Shown here piece by piece: positions 44,128 to 52,719 of a DNA stretch of 64,000 nucleotides. The stretch is from Pandoraea vervacti. GTDB taxonomy: Bacteria > Pseudomonadota > Gammaproteobacteria > Burkholderiales > Burkholderiaceae. Position numbers and translations under genes: made by a program. The DNA is taken from contig NZ_CP010897.2 in assembly GCF_000934605.2 (NCBI RefSeq), forward strand, positions 2,790,001 to 2,854,000, given 5' to 3'. Within the stretch, counting starts at the first letter, position 1, and each line of letters opens with the position of its first letter. Under the pieces are notes generated by a model. It searched no databases, had not been told where the DNA came from, and worked only from the letters and a program-made list of their open reading frames with translations.

Positions 44128-44625
44128 TCAGTCGTCGCTCAGCGCCAAGGTTTCCGCGGTGCCGTTGGCACGGTGCTGCGCCATGGCGCGAAGGCAATGG
44201 GCGACGCATCCGGCGAGCGCTTCGTCGAAATGCGGCAGCGCACCGGATACCGCAACGACGATTCCGTGCTGCGCCACACTGCCCCAGAGATTGGTGTCGC
44301 CGCAGCGCAGACGGTAGGGCTCGCAAAGTTGTACCACCCGGCTGTCCTTGCCCGTCTGCCATGACACGCGTGCCTTGGCACGCGCATACGCGCCGTAATC
44401 CGCGTCCCACTGCTTCGGGTCGGGCAACGACAACTCGTAGAGGATCGACTCCTCGAAAGTTGCCACGTCAGGCCCCATGGCGGGGTCCATGACAACGATG
44501 TGCAGGCATCCGCTTTGCCCGACGATGTCGTTTTGCATCGCGCTTAGCAACGTCGGCATGAGAAGTTCCAGGGCAGCGATGGCCGCTGCGCGATCGGCGA
44601 AGTGACTTCCTTGGTAGCGTGTCAT
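44128..44625 (-). CDS. Unknown 165-aa protein, downstream of the ABC exporter
   Basis: I do not recognise it with confidence. It begins MTRYQGSHFADRAAAIAALE; the second half has GIVVAVSGALPHFDEALAG, then CVAHCLRAMAQHRA, which is faintly reminiscent of HbpS/GlcG haem-binding-like proteins. There is no signal peptide or membrane helix. Its ATG lies 1 nt after the ABC exporter stop, so the two are probably translated together and may act together. A 278-bp gap follows, containing the promoter of the next operon. Confidence 0.65.
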   Translation of the reverse strand: MTRYQGSHFADRAAAIAALELLMPTLLSAMQNDIVGQSGCLHIVVMDPAMGPDVATFEESILYELSLPDPKQWDADYGAYARAKARVSWQTGKDSRVVQLCEPYRLRCGDTNLWGSVAQHGIVVAVSGALPHFDEALAGCVAHCLRAMAQHRANGTAETLALSDD

Positions 44626-44626
44626 A

Positions 44627-46891
44627 TCAGCGTCGGTGAGGTTGCGCGGGATGTTGGACAACGGGGGCCTGAGCAGGCGGCACGTCGATGACGGCTTCGC
44701 GACGAAGCGGTAGCGTAATGCGCAGAGCGACACCGACATCGTCGTGCGAGCGGGTGAGATAGGCGCCGTGATGTTCGAGGCTTGCCTGTATCGACGCAAA
44801 GTCGAGCAAGGAGAGCTCAGGCGCGTCGAAGAGCGGACTGGCGAACTCGATGAATGCGTGGTCGTCGTCGCGCCGCACGCGAACCTCGAGCTGCCCGCCC
44901 TGCCCCATCGTTTCCACGCCGAGGCGGCAGAGTTCCCACAGCACGTGGTGAAGGCTCGGCGCATCCACGTTCACGACGAGGTCCTCGATCGTCATTTCCC
45001 GGTGAACCTGCGTGCCGTGCGCAGCAATGGACTCGCGCAAGGCGTCGAGCACGCCATCGACGAGCGGCACCAGCGACACCGGTCGCATGACGACACGACG
45101 CTCGATTTGTTCAAGCGCGCGTTGTTGCTCCTGGAGCTGCCACATCTGAGCGTAGACGGTGCCTCGCGCGAGCAGGTCGTCGTGGCGGCCTTGTTCGACG
45201 ACCCGCCCCCGCTCCATTACCAGGATCCAGTCGGCACCCACGACCGTGGACAAACGGTGGGCGATCAGCAGGCTCGTTCGCTGCGCCGCCAATTGCATCA
45301 TCTCGTCCTGGATGGCGCGTTCGGTTCGCGTGTCGAGTGCGGACGTCGCCTCGTCGAACACGATGATCGGCGGGCTCTTGAGCAAGGCGCGGGCAATGGC
45401 GATACGCTGTCGCTCGCCGCCCGAGAGCCGCATGCCCCGCTCCCCGACCCGCGTTTCGTATGCATCCGGGAGCGATTCGATGAACGGCGCGAGCTGTGCG
45501 CTGCGAGCCGCCTTGACGACGTCGGCACGTGTCGCACCGGGGCGTCCGTACGCAATGTTGTACGCGAGCGTCTCGTTGAACAGGATGGTGTCCTGCGGCA
45601 CGATGCCGATGGCGTCGCGCAGACTCTGCTGCGTGACGTCACGCAGATTCTGGCCGTCGATGCTTACGGTGCCCGCATCCGGTTGATACAGGCGAAACAG
45701 CAGGCGAGCGAGCGTCGATTTCCCCGAACCGCTGCCGCCGACGATCGCGACCGTCTGGCCGCTGCCCACCCGAAATGAGACGTCGTGCAACAGCTGGCGA
45801 CCCGGCTCATAGCTGAAATCGACACCCGCAAACTCGATGGCGCCGCCTTCGACCTTCAATGCATGCGCGCCCGGGGCGTCGTTGTCCTCGTCGTCGCGCC
45901 CCTTCGCGAACAGCAACGCGAAAAGGCGTTCGATGTTGGTAATGGCGTCGTTGGTCTCGCGAAACACAAAACCCAGCGCGTTGAGCGGCAAGCTGACCTG
46001 AATGATGTAGGCGTTGATCAGCACGAGATCGCCGATGGTCATGGCGCGCGCCATGACGTGTTGCCCCGCGAGCAGCATGACGGCCGCGATGCCCGCGCCG
46101 ATGCAGGCGCTTTGTCCGATGTGCAGCGCGGAGAGCGCCGACTGGTTGGCGACGCCTGCTTTGGCCCAGTCGTCCGCGACACTGCGAAGCCGCTCGGTCT
46201 CGAACGACTCCCGTGCGAAATACTTGACGGTATCGGCATTGAGCAGACTGTCCACGATTCGGCTGCTCTGTGCCGCCTCCAGCGCATTGACCTGCATCTG
46301 CATGCGCATTCGGCGCCGCGTTGCATAGGCGGTCCACGCCGCATAAGACACGAATGTCGCGGCGATGATGGTGAGGAAGCCGGCCCCGTAATTGCGCACG
46401 ATGATGACCAGAATCAGCCCGATCTCGATGAGCGTCGGCACAATGGCGAACAGCGATACCCCAAGCAGAAAACCGACGGCGGTCGTCCCCTTTTCGATGT
46501 CGCGAATGACCGCTCCGGTCTCGCGCTGGGCGTGAAATCGCGCGCTCAGGCGATGCAGGTGCGAAAAGGTGTTGACGGTAAGATCGGCGACCGTGCGCTG
46601 CGTGACCTCCGAGAAGGCAACGTCCCGGACTTCATTGAAGGCGTTCGAGAGAAAGCGTACGACGGCATAGCCGAGGATCAGAAATACGGGGAGCATGGCG
46701 AGCGTGGGCGCCCCGAGTTCGTCCACGATGCTTTTGAGCAGGATCGGGACCGACACCGACGCGAGTTTGGCCGCGACCAGCAGGCTCAGGGCAATGACCA
46801 CACGCCGGCCATGGGCGCGCACGGCCTGCCAGAGATAGGTCGCGATCTGCCATCTCACGTGGGCGGAAGCGGGTTTCGTCGTCAAGCGCAT
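44627..46891 (-). CDS. Atm1-type ABC exporter fused to a HATPase-like domain
   Basis: A 754-aa half-exporter. Residues about 15-325 are a six-helix transmembrane domain closest in style to Atm1/HMT exporters of glutathione-linked compounds (TVNTFSHLHRLSARFH, VDSLLNADTVKYFARESFE, SLPLNALGFVFRETNDA). The NBD follows (about 350-590): Walker A GGSGSGKST (385-393), signature LSGGERQ (489-495), Walker B IIVFDEATS (509-517), H-loop AHRLSTV. Residues about 604-730 are an extra domain resembling the ATP-binding domain of histidine kinases (NVDAPSLHHVLWELCRLGVE, then SLEHHGAYLTRSHDDVG and ALRITLPL), but the N box and the DxGxG motif are not conserved. GGGAGG precedes the start. The substrate is unknown. 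Confidence 0.88.
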   Translation of the reverse strand: MRLTTKPASAHVRWQIATYLWQAVRAHGRRVVIALSLLVAAKLASVSVPILLKSIVDELGAPTLAMLPVFLILGYAVVRFLSNAFNEVRDVAFSEVTQRTVADLTVNTFSHLHRLSARFHAQRETGAVIRDIEKGTTAVGFLLGVSLFAIVPTLIEIGLILVIIVRNYGAGFLTIIAATFVSYAAWTAYATRRRMRMQMQVNALEAAQSSRIVDSLLNADTVKYFARESFETERLRSVADDWAKAGVANQSALSALHIGQSACIGAGIAAVMLLAGQHVMARAMTIGDLVLINAYIIQVSLPLNALGFVFRETNDAITNIERLFALLFAKGRDDEDNDAPGAHALKVEGGAIEFAGVDFSYEPGRQLLHDVSFRVGSGQTVAIVGGSGSGKSTLARLLFRLYQPDAGTVSIDGQNLRDVTQQSLRDAIGIVPQDTILFNETLAYNIAYGRPGATRADVVKAARSAQLAPFIESLPDAYETRVGERGMRLSGGERQRIAIARALLKSPPIIVFDEATSALDTRTERAIQDEMMQLAAQRTSLLIAHRLSTVVGADWILVMERGRVVEQGRHDDLLARGTVYAQMWQLQEQQRALEQIERRVVMRPVSLVPLVDGVLDALRESIAAHGTQVHREMTIEDLVVNVDAPSLHHVLWELCRLGVETMGQGGQLEVRVRRDDDHAFIEFASPLFDAPELSLLDFASIQASLEHHGAYLTRSHDDVGVALRITLPLRREAVIDVPPAQAPVVQHPAQPHRR

Positions 46892-46992
46892 GACCTCCCG
46901 GGTTGCCGGGCGTCGCCCTCGCCTGTACGGGGAGCGCGACGCATGGCGAGTGCTCTCGAAGCGCAATGACTCGCAAGAGCCATACCATCGCG

Positions 46993-47028
46993 CCGCCCTC
47001 CTGCCCGCCGTGCCCGCCGTCCCCCGAC
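46993..47028. repeat. 9-bp tandem repeat upstream of galE
   Basis: Four units CCGCCCTCC, TGCCCGCCG (twice) and TCCCCCGAC with period 9. Confidence 0.65.
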
Positions 47029-47128
47029 GGATGCAAGGAACTGGCGGATTCTGCAAACGGGTGCAATTTGGCAGTGCGCCATGTCGCGCCCGACGCGCGA
47101 TCGCACAGCGACGAGCGGATCGCGCGAG

Positions 47129-47144
47129 CGGCACGATATTTGCG
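47129..47144 (+). promoter_or_regulatory. Putative sigma-54 promoter of galE
   Basis: CGGCACGATATTTGCG keeps GGCACG-N4-TTGC exactly; only the outer bases differ from consensus. The expected start is near 47156, 38 nt before the ATG at 47194. Confidence 0.72.
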
Positions 47145-47193
47145 AGACGGCTCGCAACGTGACGCCAGTCGTCCGCAGCCAGGGAAATCAGCG

Positions 47194-48213
47194 ATGCATC
47201 GAGAGACCGTTCTGGTGACGGGGGGTACCGGTTATATCGGCTCGCACACTTGTGTGGCGTTGCTTGAGCGCGGCTTCGACGTGGTGATCGTGGACAATCT
47301 CGTGAACAGCCGGCGGGCGGTAGTTGCCAGAATTGCCGATATTTCCGGGCGCGCGCCCGTATTTGTGGAAGCGGATGTCTGTTCGCCGGGCGTGCTCGAC
47401 CGCATTTTTGCGACGTTCGATATCTCGGCGGTCATTCACTTTGCGGCGCTCAAGGCCGTCGGAGAATCCGTCGAGCGACCGGTCGATTACTACTGCAACA
47501 ATGTCGGCGGTGTGCTGGCGTTGATTCGCGCAATGCAGTCCCACCACGTGAGGCGCCTCGTCTTCAGCTCGTCTGCTGCGGTGTACGGCCACCCCGAGCG
47601 TGTGCCGATCGACGAATCATGCGCATTGTGCGCCGCCAGTCCGTACGGGCAAACGAAGGTGGTCGCAGAAGCGATGCTGCGCGACGCCGCACAAGCGGAT
47701 ACCGCGTGGCGCTTTGCCGTGCTTCGCTATTTCAATCCGGTGGGCGCACACGAGAGCGGGCGCATCGGTGAGGACAGTGTCGGAGCGCCGAACAACCTCA
47801 TGCCGCGGGTGACACGCGTTGCGCTCGGTCAGGAATCGCGGCTGAAAGTGTACGGAAGCGACTGGGATACGGTGGACGGCACGGGCATGCGTGATTACGT
47901 GCATGTGATGGACGTTGCGCACGGCCATGTGATGGCGCTTCGCGCATTGGACCGCCTCGGTCGCGGCTTCACGGTCAACCTGGGGGCGGGACGCGGCTAC
48001 ACCGTTTTGGAGGTGATCCGGGCGTTCGAGGCGAGTTGCGGTCAGCGCGTGCCGTATGAACTCATGCCCCGGCGCGAAGGCGACGTCGCGTGCTGTTACG
48101 CAGCCACGTCGCTCGCGCGGGAGCTGATCGGCTGGGAAGCCAGCCGAAGTCTGGAGCGCATGTGTATCGATCACTGGCGCTGGCAGGTCCGAAATCCGAA
48201 GGGGTATGGGTAG
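47194..48213 (+). CDS. galE: GalE, UDP-glucose 4-epimerase
   Basis: A 339-aa extended SDR interconverting UDP-glucose and UDP-galactose: VLVTGGTGYIGSHTCVALLE, HFAALKAVGES, SSSAAVYGHP, and SPYGQTKVVAE with the YxxxK pair, then RYFNPVGAHESGRIGED typical of GalE. GGGA stands about 10 nt before the ATG; the frame open upstream covers non-coding sequence. It would supply galactose donors to the glycosyltransferases of the neighbouring operons, and shares their type of promoter. It converges on mqo with a 30-bp gap. Confidence 0.95.
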   Translation: MHRETVLVTGGTGYIGSHTCVALLERGFDVVIVDNLVNSRRAVVARIADISGRAPVFVEADVCSPGVLDRIFATFDISAVIHFAALKAVGESVERPVDYYCNNVGGVLALIRAMQSHHVRRLVFSSSAAVYGHPERVPIDESCALCAASPYGQTKVVAEAMLRDAAQADTAWRFAVLRYFNPVGAHESGRIGEDSVGAPNNLMPRVTRVALGQESRLKVYGSDWDTVDGTGMRDYVHVMDVAHGHVMALRALDRLGRGFTVNLGAGRGYTVLEVIRAFEASCGQRVPYELMPRREGDVACCYAATSLARELIGWEASRSLERMCIDHWRWQVRNPKGYG

Positions 48214-48243
48214 TCGAACGTGCCAGCGCGAACCGGTCCACGC

Positions 48244-49956
48244 TTAGAGCGCGATGTCCGGCACCTTCTTCACCACGCCCGGGGTCGCCACGGGAGCGGC
48301 GGGGACGACGCCATCGAGGTTCGGCGGCGCGATCGCCAGTTGCAGCGTCTCGGCCGTGCTTGCCCATTGCGCCGCAAGCAGTTCCGGATGCTCGTTGAGC
48401 TTCTTGCCATAGCTGGGCACGATCTCGCGAATCTTTTGCTGCCAGGCCGGCGTCTTCATCTGCTCGGGAAACACGCGCTCAAGCAGCGAGAGCATGATCG
48501 CCGGCGAGGTGGACCCGCCCGGCGAGGCGCCGAGCAGTGCAGACACCGAACGATCGCTGGACACCACGACTTCGGTGCCAAGCTTCAGCACACCGCCCTT
48601 TTCGGGATCGTTCTTGATGATCTGGACGCGCTGTCCCGCTTCCCAGAGACGCCAGTCTTCATCCTTTGCCTGCGGCATGTAATGACGCAGCGCGGCCATC
48701 TTCTCCTCACGGGACAACGCCAACTGCTGCGCGAGATACTTCACCAACGCAAATTCATGGACGCCGACCTGCAACTGCGGAACGATGTTCGACGGCGTGG
48801 CCGCCTTGGCCAGATCGAAGTACGACCCGTTCTTCAGGAACTTGCTCGACCAGGTGGCAAATGGCCCGAACAGAATGACGCGCTTGCCGTCCAGCACGCG
48901 CGTGTCCAGATGGGGCACGGACATGGGCGGCGAACCGGTATCCGCCAGTCCGTAGACCTTCGCCAGATGGCGCGAAGCGATCTCGGGATTTTCGGTCACA
49001 AGGAACTCGCCGCCGACCGGGAATCCGCCATATTGCTTGGCCTCCGGGATACCCGAGAGCTGAAGCAGAGGCAACGCGGCTCCACCCGCGCCGATGAACA
49101 GATTGCGCGCATCCACCGTCTGGATCTTCGAGCTGTCGTTCATATCGAACGCCGACACGCGCCACGTGCCGTCTTCGTTGCGCGTGATCGAGCGGACTTC
49201 ATACCCGGTCGTCACTTTGACGCCCGAATTGCCGGTGAGATGCTTGTAGAACTGGCGCGTGATTTCGCCGAGATTCACGTCGGTGCCCAGAGGCGAGCGC
49301 GTCGCGGTCACCACCTCGTCCGCCTTGCGCCCTTCCATCATGATCGGAATCCACTCGGCGATCTTCGCCGGGTCGGTCGTCATTTCCATGCCGGCGAACA
49401 GCGGCGATGCCTTGAGCGCCTCGACGCGCTTACGGATGAACTCCCGGTTCTCTTCGCCGAACACCAGATTCATGTGCGGCGTGGCGTTGATGAATTCGCG
49501 CGGATTGCCCAGCACGCCCTTGCGCACCTGATGCGCCCAGAACTGGCGGGAGATCTGGAAATTCTCGTTGATGTTGATGGCCTGCGTAATGTGGACGTTG
49601 CCCTTGTCGTCCATCGGCGTGTAATTGAGCTCGCAAAGCGCCGAGTGGCCGGTGCCGGCATTATTCCAGCCGTTGGAACTCTCTTCGGCGACCTTGTCCA
49701 GCCGCTCGAACACCTCGCATGTCCAATTCGGTTCCAGTTCCTTCAGATAGACACCGAGCGTCGCACTCATGATGCCGCCGCCGATGAGCAGCACGTCGAC
49801 CGTGCGATCGGCTTTGGCGGCTCGGTACTGACTGCCGAAGAAATAGGAATACCCGCCCCAGACGGCGGCAGCACCGACAGCGGTGGCCAGGAATTTGCGT
49901 CGGGTGAAAGGCTTGCGGCCGCGTCCGGGCGCCGTGTTCTTGTCCGTTTGGGTCAT
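48244..49956 (-). CDS. mqo: Malate:quinone oxidoreductase with twin-arginine-like N terminus
   Basis: Mqo oxidises malate to oxaloacetate, passing electrons through FAD to quinone at the membrane. The 570-aa protein has VDVLLIGGGIMSATLGVYL (FAD binding), NGWNNAGTGHSALCELNYTP, and LLGASPGGSTSPAIM typical of Mqo. It is longer than many Mqo proteins because of about 50 N-terminal residues with FTRRKFLATAVGAAAVWGG, which resembles a twin-arginine signal followed by a hydrophobic stretch. This could be an anchor or a true export signal. The start at 49956 follows AGGGTGACTCTC. Confidence 0.93.
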   Translation of the reverse strand: MTQTDKNTAPGRGRKPFTRRKFLATAVGAAAVWGGYSYFFGSQYRAAKADRTVDVLLIGGGIMSATLGVYLKELEPNWTCEVFERLDKVAEESSNGWNNAGTGHSALCELNYTPMDDKGNVHITQAININENFQISRQFWAHQVRKGVLGNPREFINATPHMNLVFGEENREFIRKRVEALKASPLFAGMEMTTDPAKIAEWIPIMMEGRKADEVVTATRSPLGTDVNLGEITRQFYKHLTGNSGVKVTTGYEVRSITRNEDGTWRVSAFDMNDSSKIQTVDARNLFIGAGGAALPLLQLSGIPEAKQYGGFPVGGEFLVTENPEIASRHLAKVYGLADTGSPPMSVPHLDTRVLDGKRVILFGPFATWSSKFLKNGSYFDLAKAATPSNIVPQLQVGVHEFALVKYLAQQLALSREEKMAALRHYMPQAKDEDWRLWEAGQRVQIIKNDPEKGGVLKLGTEVVVSSDRSVSALLGASPGGSTSPAIMLSLLERVFPEQMKTPAWQQKIREIVPSYGKKLNEHPELLAAQWASTAETLQLAIAPPNLDGVVPAAPVATPGVVKKVPDIAL

Positions 49957-50323
49957 GAGAGTCACCCTAAAAAAATGGCGTTGGGCGTCACCGGATCGTT
50001 CAGAACCGGGCCGAGGGGCACTGGACCAGTCTCGGTCGACGCCATCGTGTCTGTGCGTCGGCGGTCGAGGTCGAAGCCGGTTGCCGAGCGATGCGAAGCG
50101 CGGATTGTAACGCAGACCGGCAAAAACGTAAGTGAAAACCCTGATGTCGACAGTCCCGAAATGGGGCACGCCGACACTGGGCTACCGCGCTATCGTCGCT
50201 ATTGCCGTTATCCTCGTTATTGCAGGTCAACGCATTATGGATGGGGCGCCCGCACGACTTTTCATCGTTCCCAAGGCCTCGCGTGGCGGCGGCAAGGCTC
50301 CGCCACATCAGGAACCTCGGGAC
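49957..50323. other. Intergenic region upstream of mqo
   Basis: A 367-bp stretch between the LysR stop and the mqo start, both on the reverse strand. It presumably carries the mqo promoter, but I see no convincing box. A decayed 9-bp repeat lies at 50181-50224. Confidence 0.5.
50181..50224. repeat. Degenerate 9-bp tandem repeat upstream of mqo
   Basis: Units GCTATCGTC, GCTATTGCC, GTTATCCTC and GTTATTGCA, preceded by a partial copy, with period 9. Confidence 0.6.
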
Positions 50324-51226
50324 TCAGGCGATCTCTTTCGCGGCCAGACGGTCCAACAACATCTCCACAAACGTCTGCGTCACCGGCGGCAGCGTACGCC
50401 CGCGCTTCCTGATCAGCGCGATTGGCCGAAGGAAGTCGTCATGATCGACCGGACGCACGCGCAATTGCGGCTCTGCCCTGACCTCACGGGCGGAGGCCGG
50501 CAGGATCGTTACGCCCAGTCCGGCACGGACCATGGCGACGGCCGTCATCATGTAGGTCGGCTCACACGCAATATCCGGCACGACACCGCTGCGAGCCAGC
50601 GCGGCGTCCACCACGGCCCGAACGCTCGTGCCCTGCGCGGTCAGGACCAAGGGCACGTCGGTAAGGTCTTGCAGCGTGAGGCGTTTGCGTCTCGCGAGCC
50701 GGTGAGCGGGCGGCAAGACGGCGACGAGATGGTCCGCGCCGGCGTACAGAACATCGAAGTCGGCGGCGTTCACCTCGCCACCGGTCAGTCCGATATCGAC
50801 GTCTTCGTTGCGAACCAGTGCGTCGACGACCCCGGCCACGGCATCGCGCACGTGAAAACGCGCACGTGGCACCGCGCCGTTCATTTGTTGGATCAGTTCG
50901 GGGAGCACGCTCGCAGCAAATGTCGGCAAACAGGCCACGCGTATAGTCCCGCTTGACCCGTCGCCCAGCGCACGCGCGTCGATCAGCACATGCTCCATGT
51001 CGTGGAGCGACTTCTGGAGCAGTGGCAGCAATTCACGACCCGTGGGCGTCAATGCCACGTTTCGACTGTTACGGTCGAACAGGCGCACGCCCACGGTTTC
51101 CTCCAACCGCCTGATTTGCACGGTCAGGGCCGGTTGCGACAAATGCAGGCGGGCGGCCGCTCGCGTGAAGCTGCCGTTGTGGGCGACCGCGATGAACGCC
51201 CGAATGTCCCGTAGGTTCAGATCCAT
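50324..51226 (-). CDS. LysR-family transcriptional regulator
   Basis: A 300-aa LysR protein: winged-helix N terminus (RDIRAFIAVAHNGSFTRAAA, then LHLSQPALTVQIRRLEE) and an effector-binding domain from about residue 90 (GTIRVACLPTFAASVLPELI). It is divergent from the CitMHS transporter gene with a 99-bp shared region, the usual layout for a LysR protein controlling the neighbouring operon, probably in response to the organic acid transported. Confidence 0.92.
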   Translation of the reverse strand: MDLNLRDIRAFIAVAHNGSFTRAAARLHLSQPALTVQIRRLEETVGVRLFDRNSRNVALTPTGRELLPLLQKSLHDMEHVLIDARALGDGSSGTIRVACLPTFAASVLPELIQQMNGAVPRARFHVRDAVAGVVDALVRNEDVDIGLTGGEVNAADFDVLYAGADHLVAVLPPAHRLARRKRLTLQDLTDVPLVLTAQGTSVRAVVDAALARSGVVPDIACEPTYMMTAVAMVRAGLGVTILPASAREVRAEPQLRVRPVDHDDFLRPIALIRKRGRTLPPVTQTFVEMLLDRLAAKEIA

Positions 51227-51325
51227 TATGGTTTGTGATTGCTGCGATCAAATCATTTCAATTGTGCTATCAAAGCCCAGAAACTACGCTCCATCGCATT
51301 AAAAAACAACATTGGAGACACGCAC
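51227..51325. promoter_or_regulatory. Divergent LysR/CitMHS control region
   Basis: TGAT-N7-ATCA (51236-51250) is a LysR-type dyad next to the lysR start. The region is AT-rich compared with its surroundings and must hold both promoters. Confidence 0.5.
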
Positions 51326-52630
51326 ATGCTTGCGCTATTGGGACTGGCTACCATCGTCGTGCTGCTCGGCGCGATTCTGTCGAAGCGCATGTCGCCACTC
51401 GTGGCGCTCATCGTCGTGCCGATTGGCGCGTCGCTACTCGGCGGATTCGGCTTTCAGACAAGCAAGTTCGCGCTCGACGGTCTCAGGAGTCTCGCGCCCG
51501 TGGTGGGCATGTTCGTGTTTGCCATCCTGTACTTCGGCACGATTACCGACGCCGGCACGCTCGATCCCATCATCGACCGCATCCTCAAGGCGGTGGGCAC
51601 CCGTCCGACGCGCATCGTCATGGGCACGACCCTGCTCGCCCTGCTGATCCATCTCGATGGGTCCGGCGCGGTCTGTTTCCTCGTGACGATTCCCGCCATG
51701 CTCCCGCTCTACGATCGTCTCGGCATGGACCGGCGCGTGCTGGCCGCCGCCGTGTCGATGGCCGCCGGCATCAACTTCCTGCCATGGACCGGCCCGATGA
51801 TCCGCGCGTCGGCATCGTTGCACTTGCCGATCTCGAGTCTCTTCAATCCGTTGATTCCGGTGCAGGCCGTCGGACTGGTGTTCGTCTTCGGCGTGGCGTA
51901 TTGGCTGGGCCGACGCGAGGAGAAGCGGCTGGGTCTGTCGTCGGTCGGTGGCGCGATTCCCATGCCCCGCAGAGCGATATCGCCGGAGGAACAAGCGTTG
52001 CGACGCCCGCACCTTTTCTGGTTCAACATCGTGCTCACGCTGGTCGTGCTCGGCACCATGGTCGTGATGGGGGAAAAGATCCCGCCCGCGATCATGTTCA
52101 TGGTCGGTCTGTGCGTCGCGTTGATGGTGAACTACCCGGACGTCGACATGCAGCGCAAGCGCATCGATGCGCATGCGCGCGCCGCCCTCATGATGGCCGG
52201 CATCCTGCTCGCTGCGGGCGTCTTTACCGGCGTGATGCAAGGCAGCGGCATGCTCAAGGCGATGGCGCAATCTGCCGTCGGCTTCGTGCCACCGGGCATG
52301 GCCAGTCATATCCCGGTTGCACTCGGCCTGGTATCCATGCCGCTGAGCATGCTGTTCGATCCCGACTCGTTCTATTTCGGCGTCTTGCCGGTCATCGCGG
52401 AAGTCGCCGGACAACTCGGTGTGCCTGCGGTTCACGTTGGTCAGGCAGCGCTGCTCGGCCAGATGACGACCGGATTCCCGGTCAGTCCGCTCACCCCGGC
52501 AACGTTCCTGGTGGTGGGTCTATGCCGCATCGATCTCGCCGACCATCAGAAATTCACCTTTCCGCTGCTGTTCGGCGCGTCGATCGTCATGACGATCGCC
52601 GCCGTCGTGCTCGGCGTGTTCCCGCTTTAG
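51326..52630 (+). CDS. CitMHS-family citrate/metal:proton symporter
   Basis: A 434-aa inner-membrane transporter with about 11-12 helices, starting MLALLGLATIVVLLGAILSK. Segments MGTTLLALLIHLDGSGAVCF, GINFLPWTGPMIRA and ALLGQMTTGFPVSPLTPATF match CitM/CitH carriers, which take up citrate complexed with Mg2+ or Ca2+, or related tricarboxylates. TTGGAGA lies 9 nt before the ATG at 51326. It is followed by an AtuA pair, suggesting uptake and catabolism of one organic acid. Confidence 0.92.
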   Translation: MLALLGLATIVVLLGAILSKRMSPLVALIVVPIGASLLGGFGFQTSKFALDGLRSLAPVVGMFVFAILYFGTITDAGTLDPIIDRILKAVGTRPTRIVMGTTLLALLIHLDGSGAVCFLVTIPAMLPLYDRLGMDRRVLAAAVSMAAGINFLPWTGPMIRASASLHLPISSLFNPLIPVQAVGLVFVFGVAYWLGRREEKRLGLSSVGGAIPMPRRAISPEEQALRRPHLFWFNIVLTLVVLGTMVVMGEKIPPAIMFMVGLCVALMVNYPDVDMQRKRIDAHARAALMMAGILLAAGVFTGVMQGSGMLKAMAQSAVGFVPPGMASHIPVALGLVSMPLSMLFDPDSFYFGVLPVIAEVAGQLGVPAVHVGQAALLGQMTTGFPVSPLTPATFLVVGLCRIDLADHQKFTFPLLFGASIVMTIAAVVLGVFPL

Positions 52631-52719
52631 CCCATTACCGCGCGGCGCGATATTGAACGCCTCGTCGAAGCCCCATTGAACGCCTCGCTGAACGCCGTTT
52701 GGAAATCAAGGATGAACGT

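Larger units (their letters stand above)
46892..47193. other. Intergenic region between the ABC exporter and galE
   Basis: A 302-bp divergent region without a credible gene. It contains a C-rich 9-bp repeat (46993-47028), a direct repeat TGCAA-ACGGG-TGCAA near 47052, and the sigma-54-like element of galE (47129-47144). No matching element was found for the reverse-strand ABC gene. Confidence 0.6.

Noticed and set aside
46892..47193. Sigma-54 element for the ABC exporter on the reverse strand
   Set aside because: TTGCA halves occur (near 47050), but no GG lies at the required distance.
36290..48213. Classic capsule or LPS O-antigen locus
   Set aside because: Flippase, polymerase, export and chain-length genes are missing, and the ABC exporter is Atm1-like, not a polysaccharide exporter.
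48220..50412. 730-aa forward open frame opposite mqo
   Set aside because: It is a shadow of mqo with Arg/His-rich composition and no recognisable domain.
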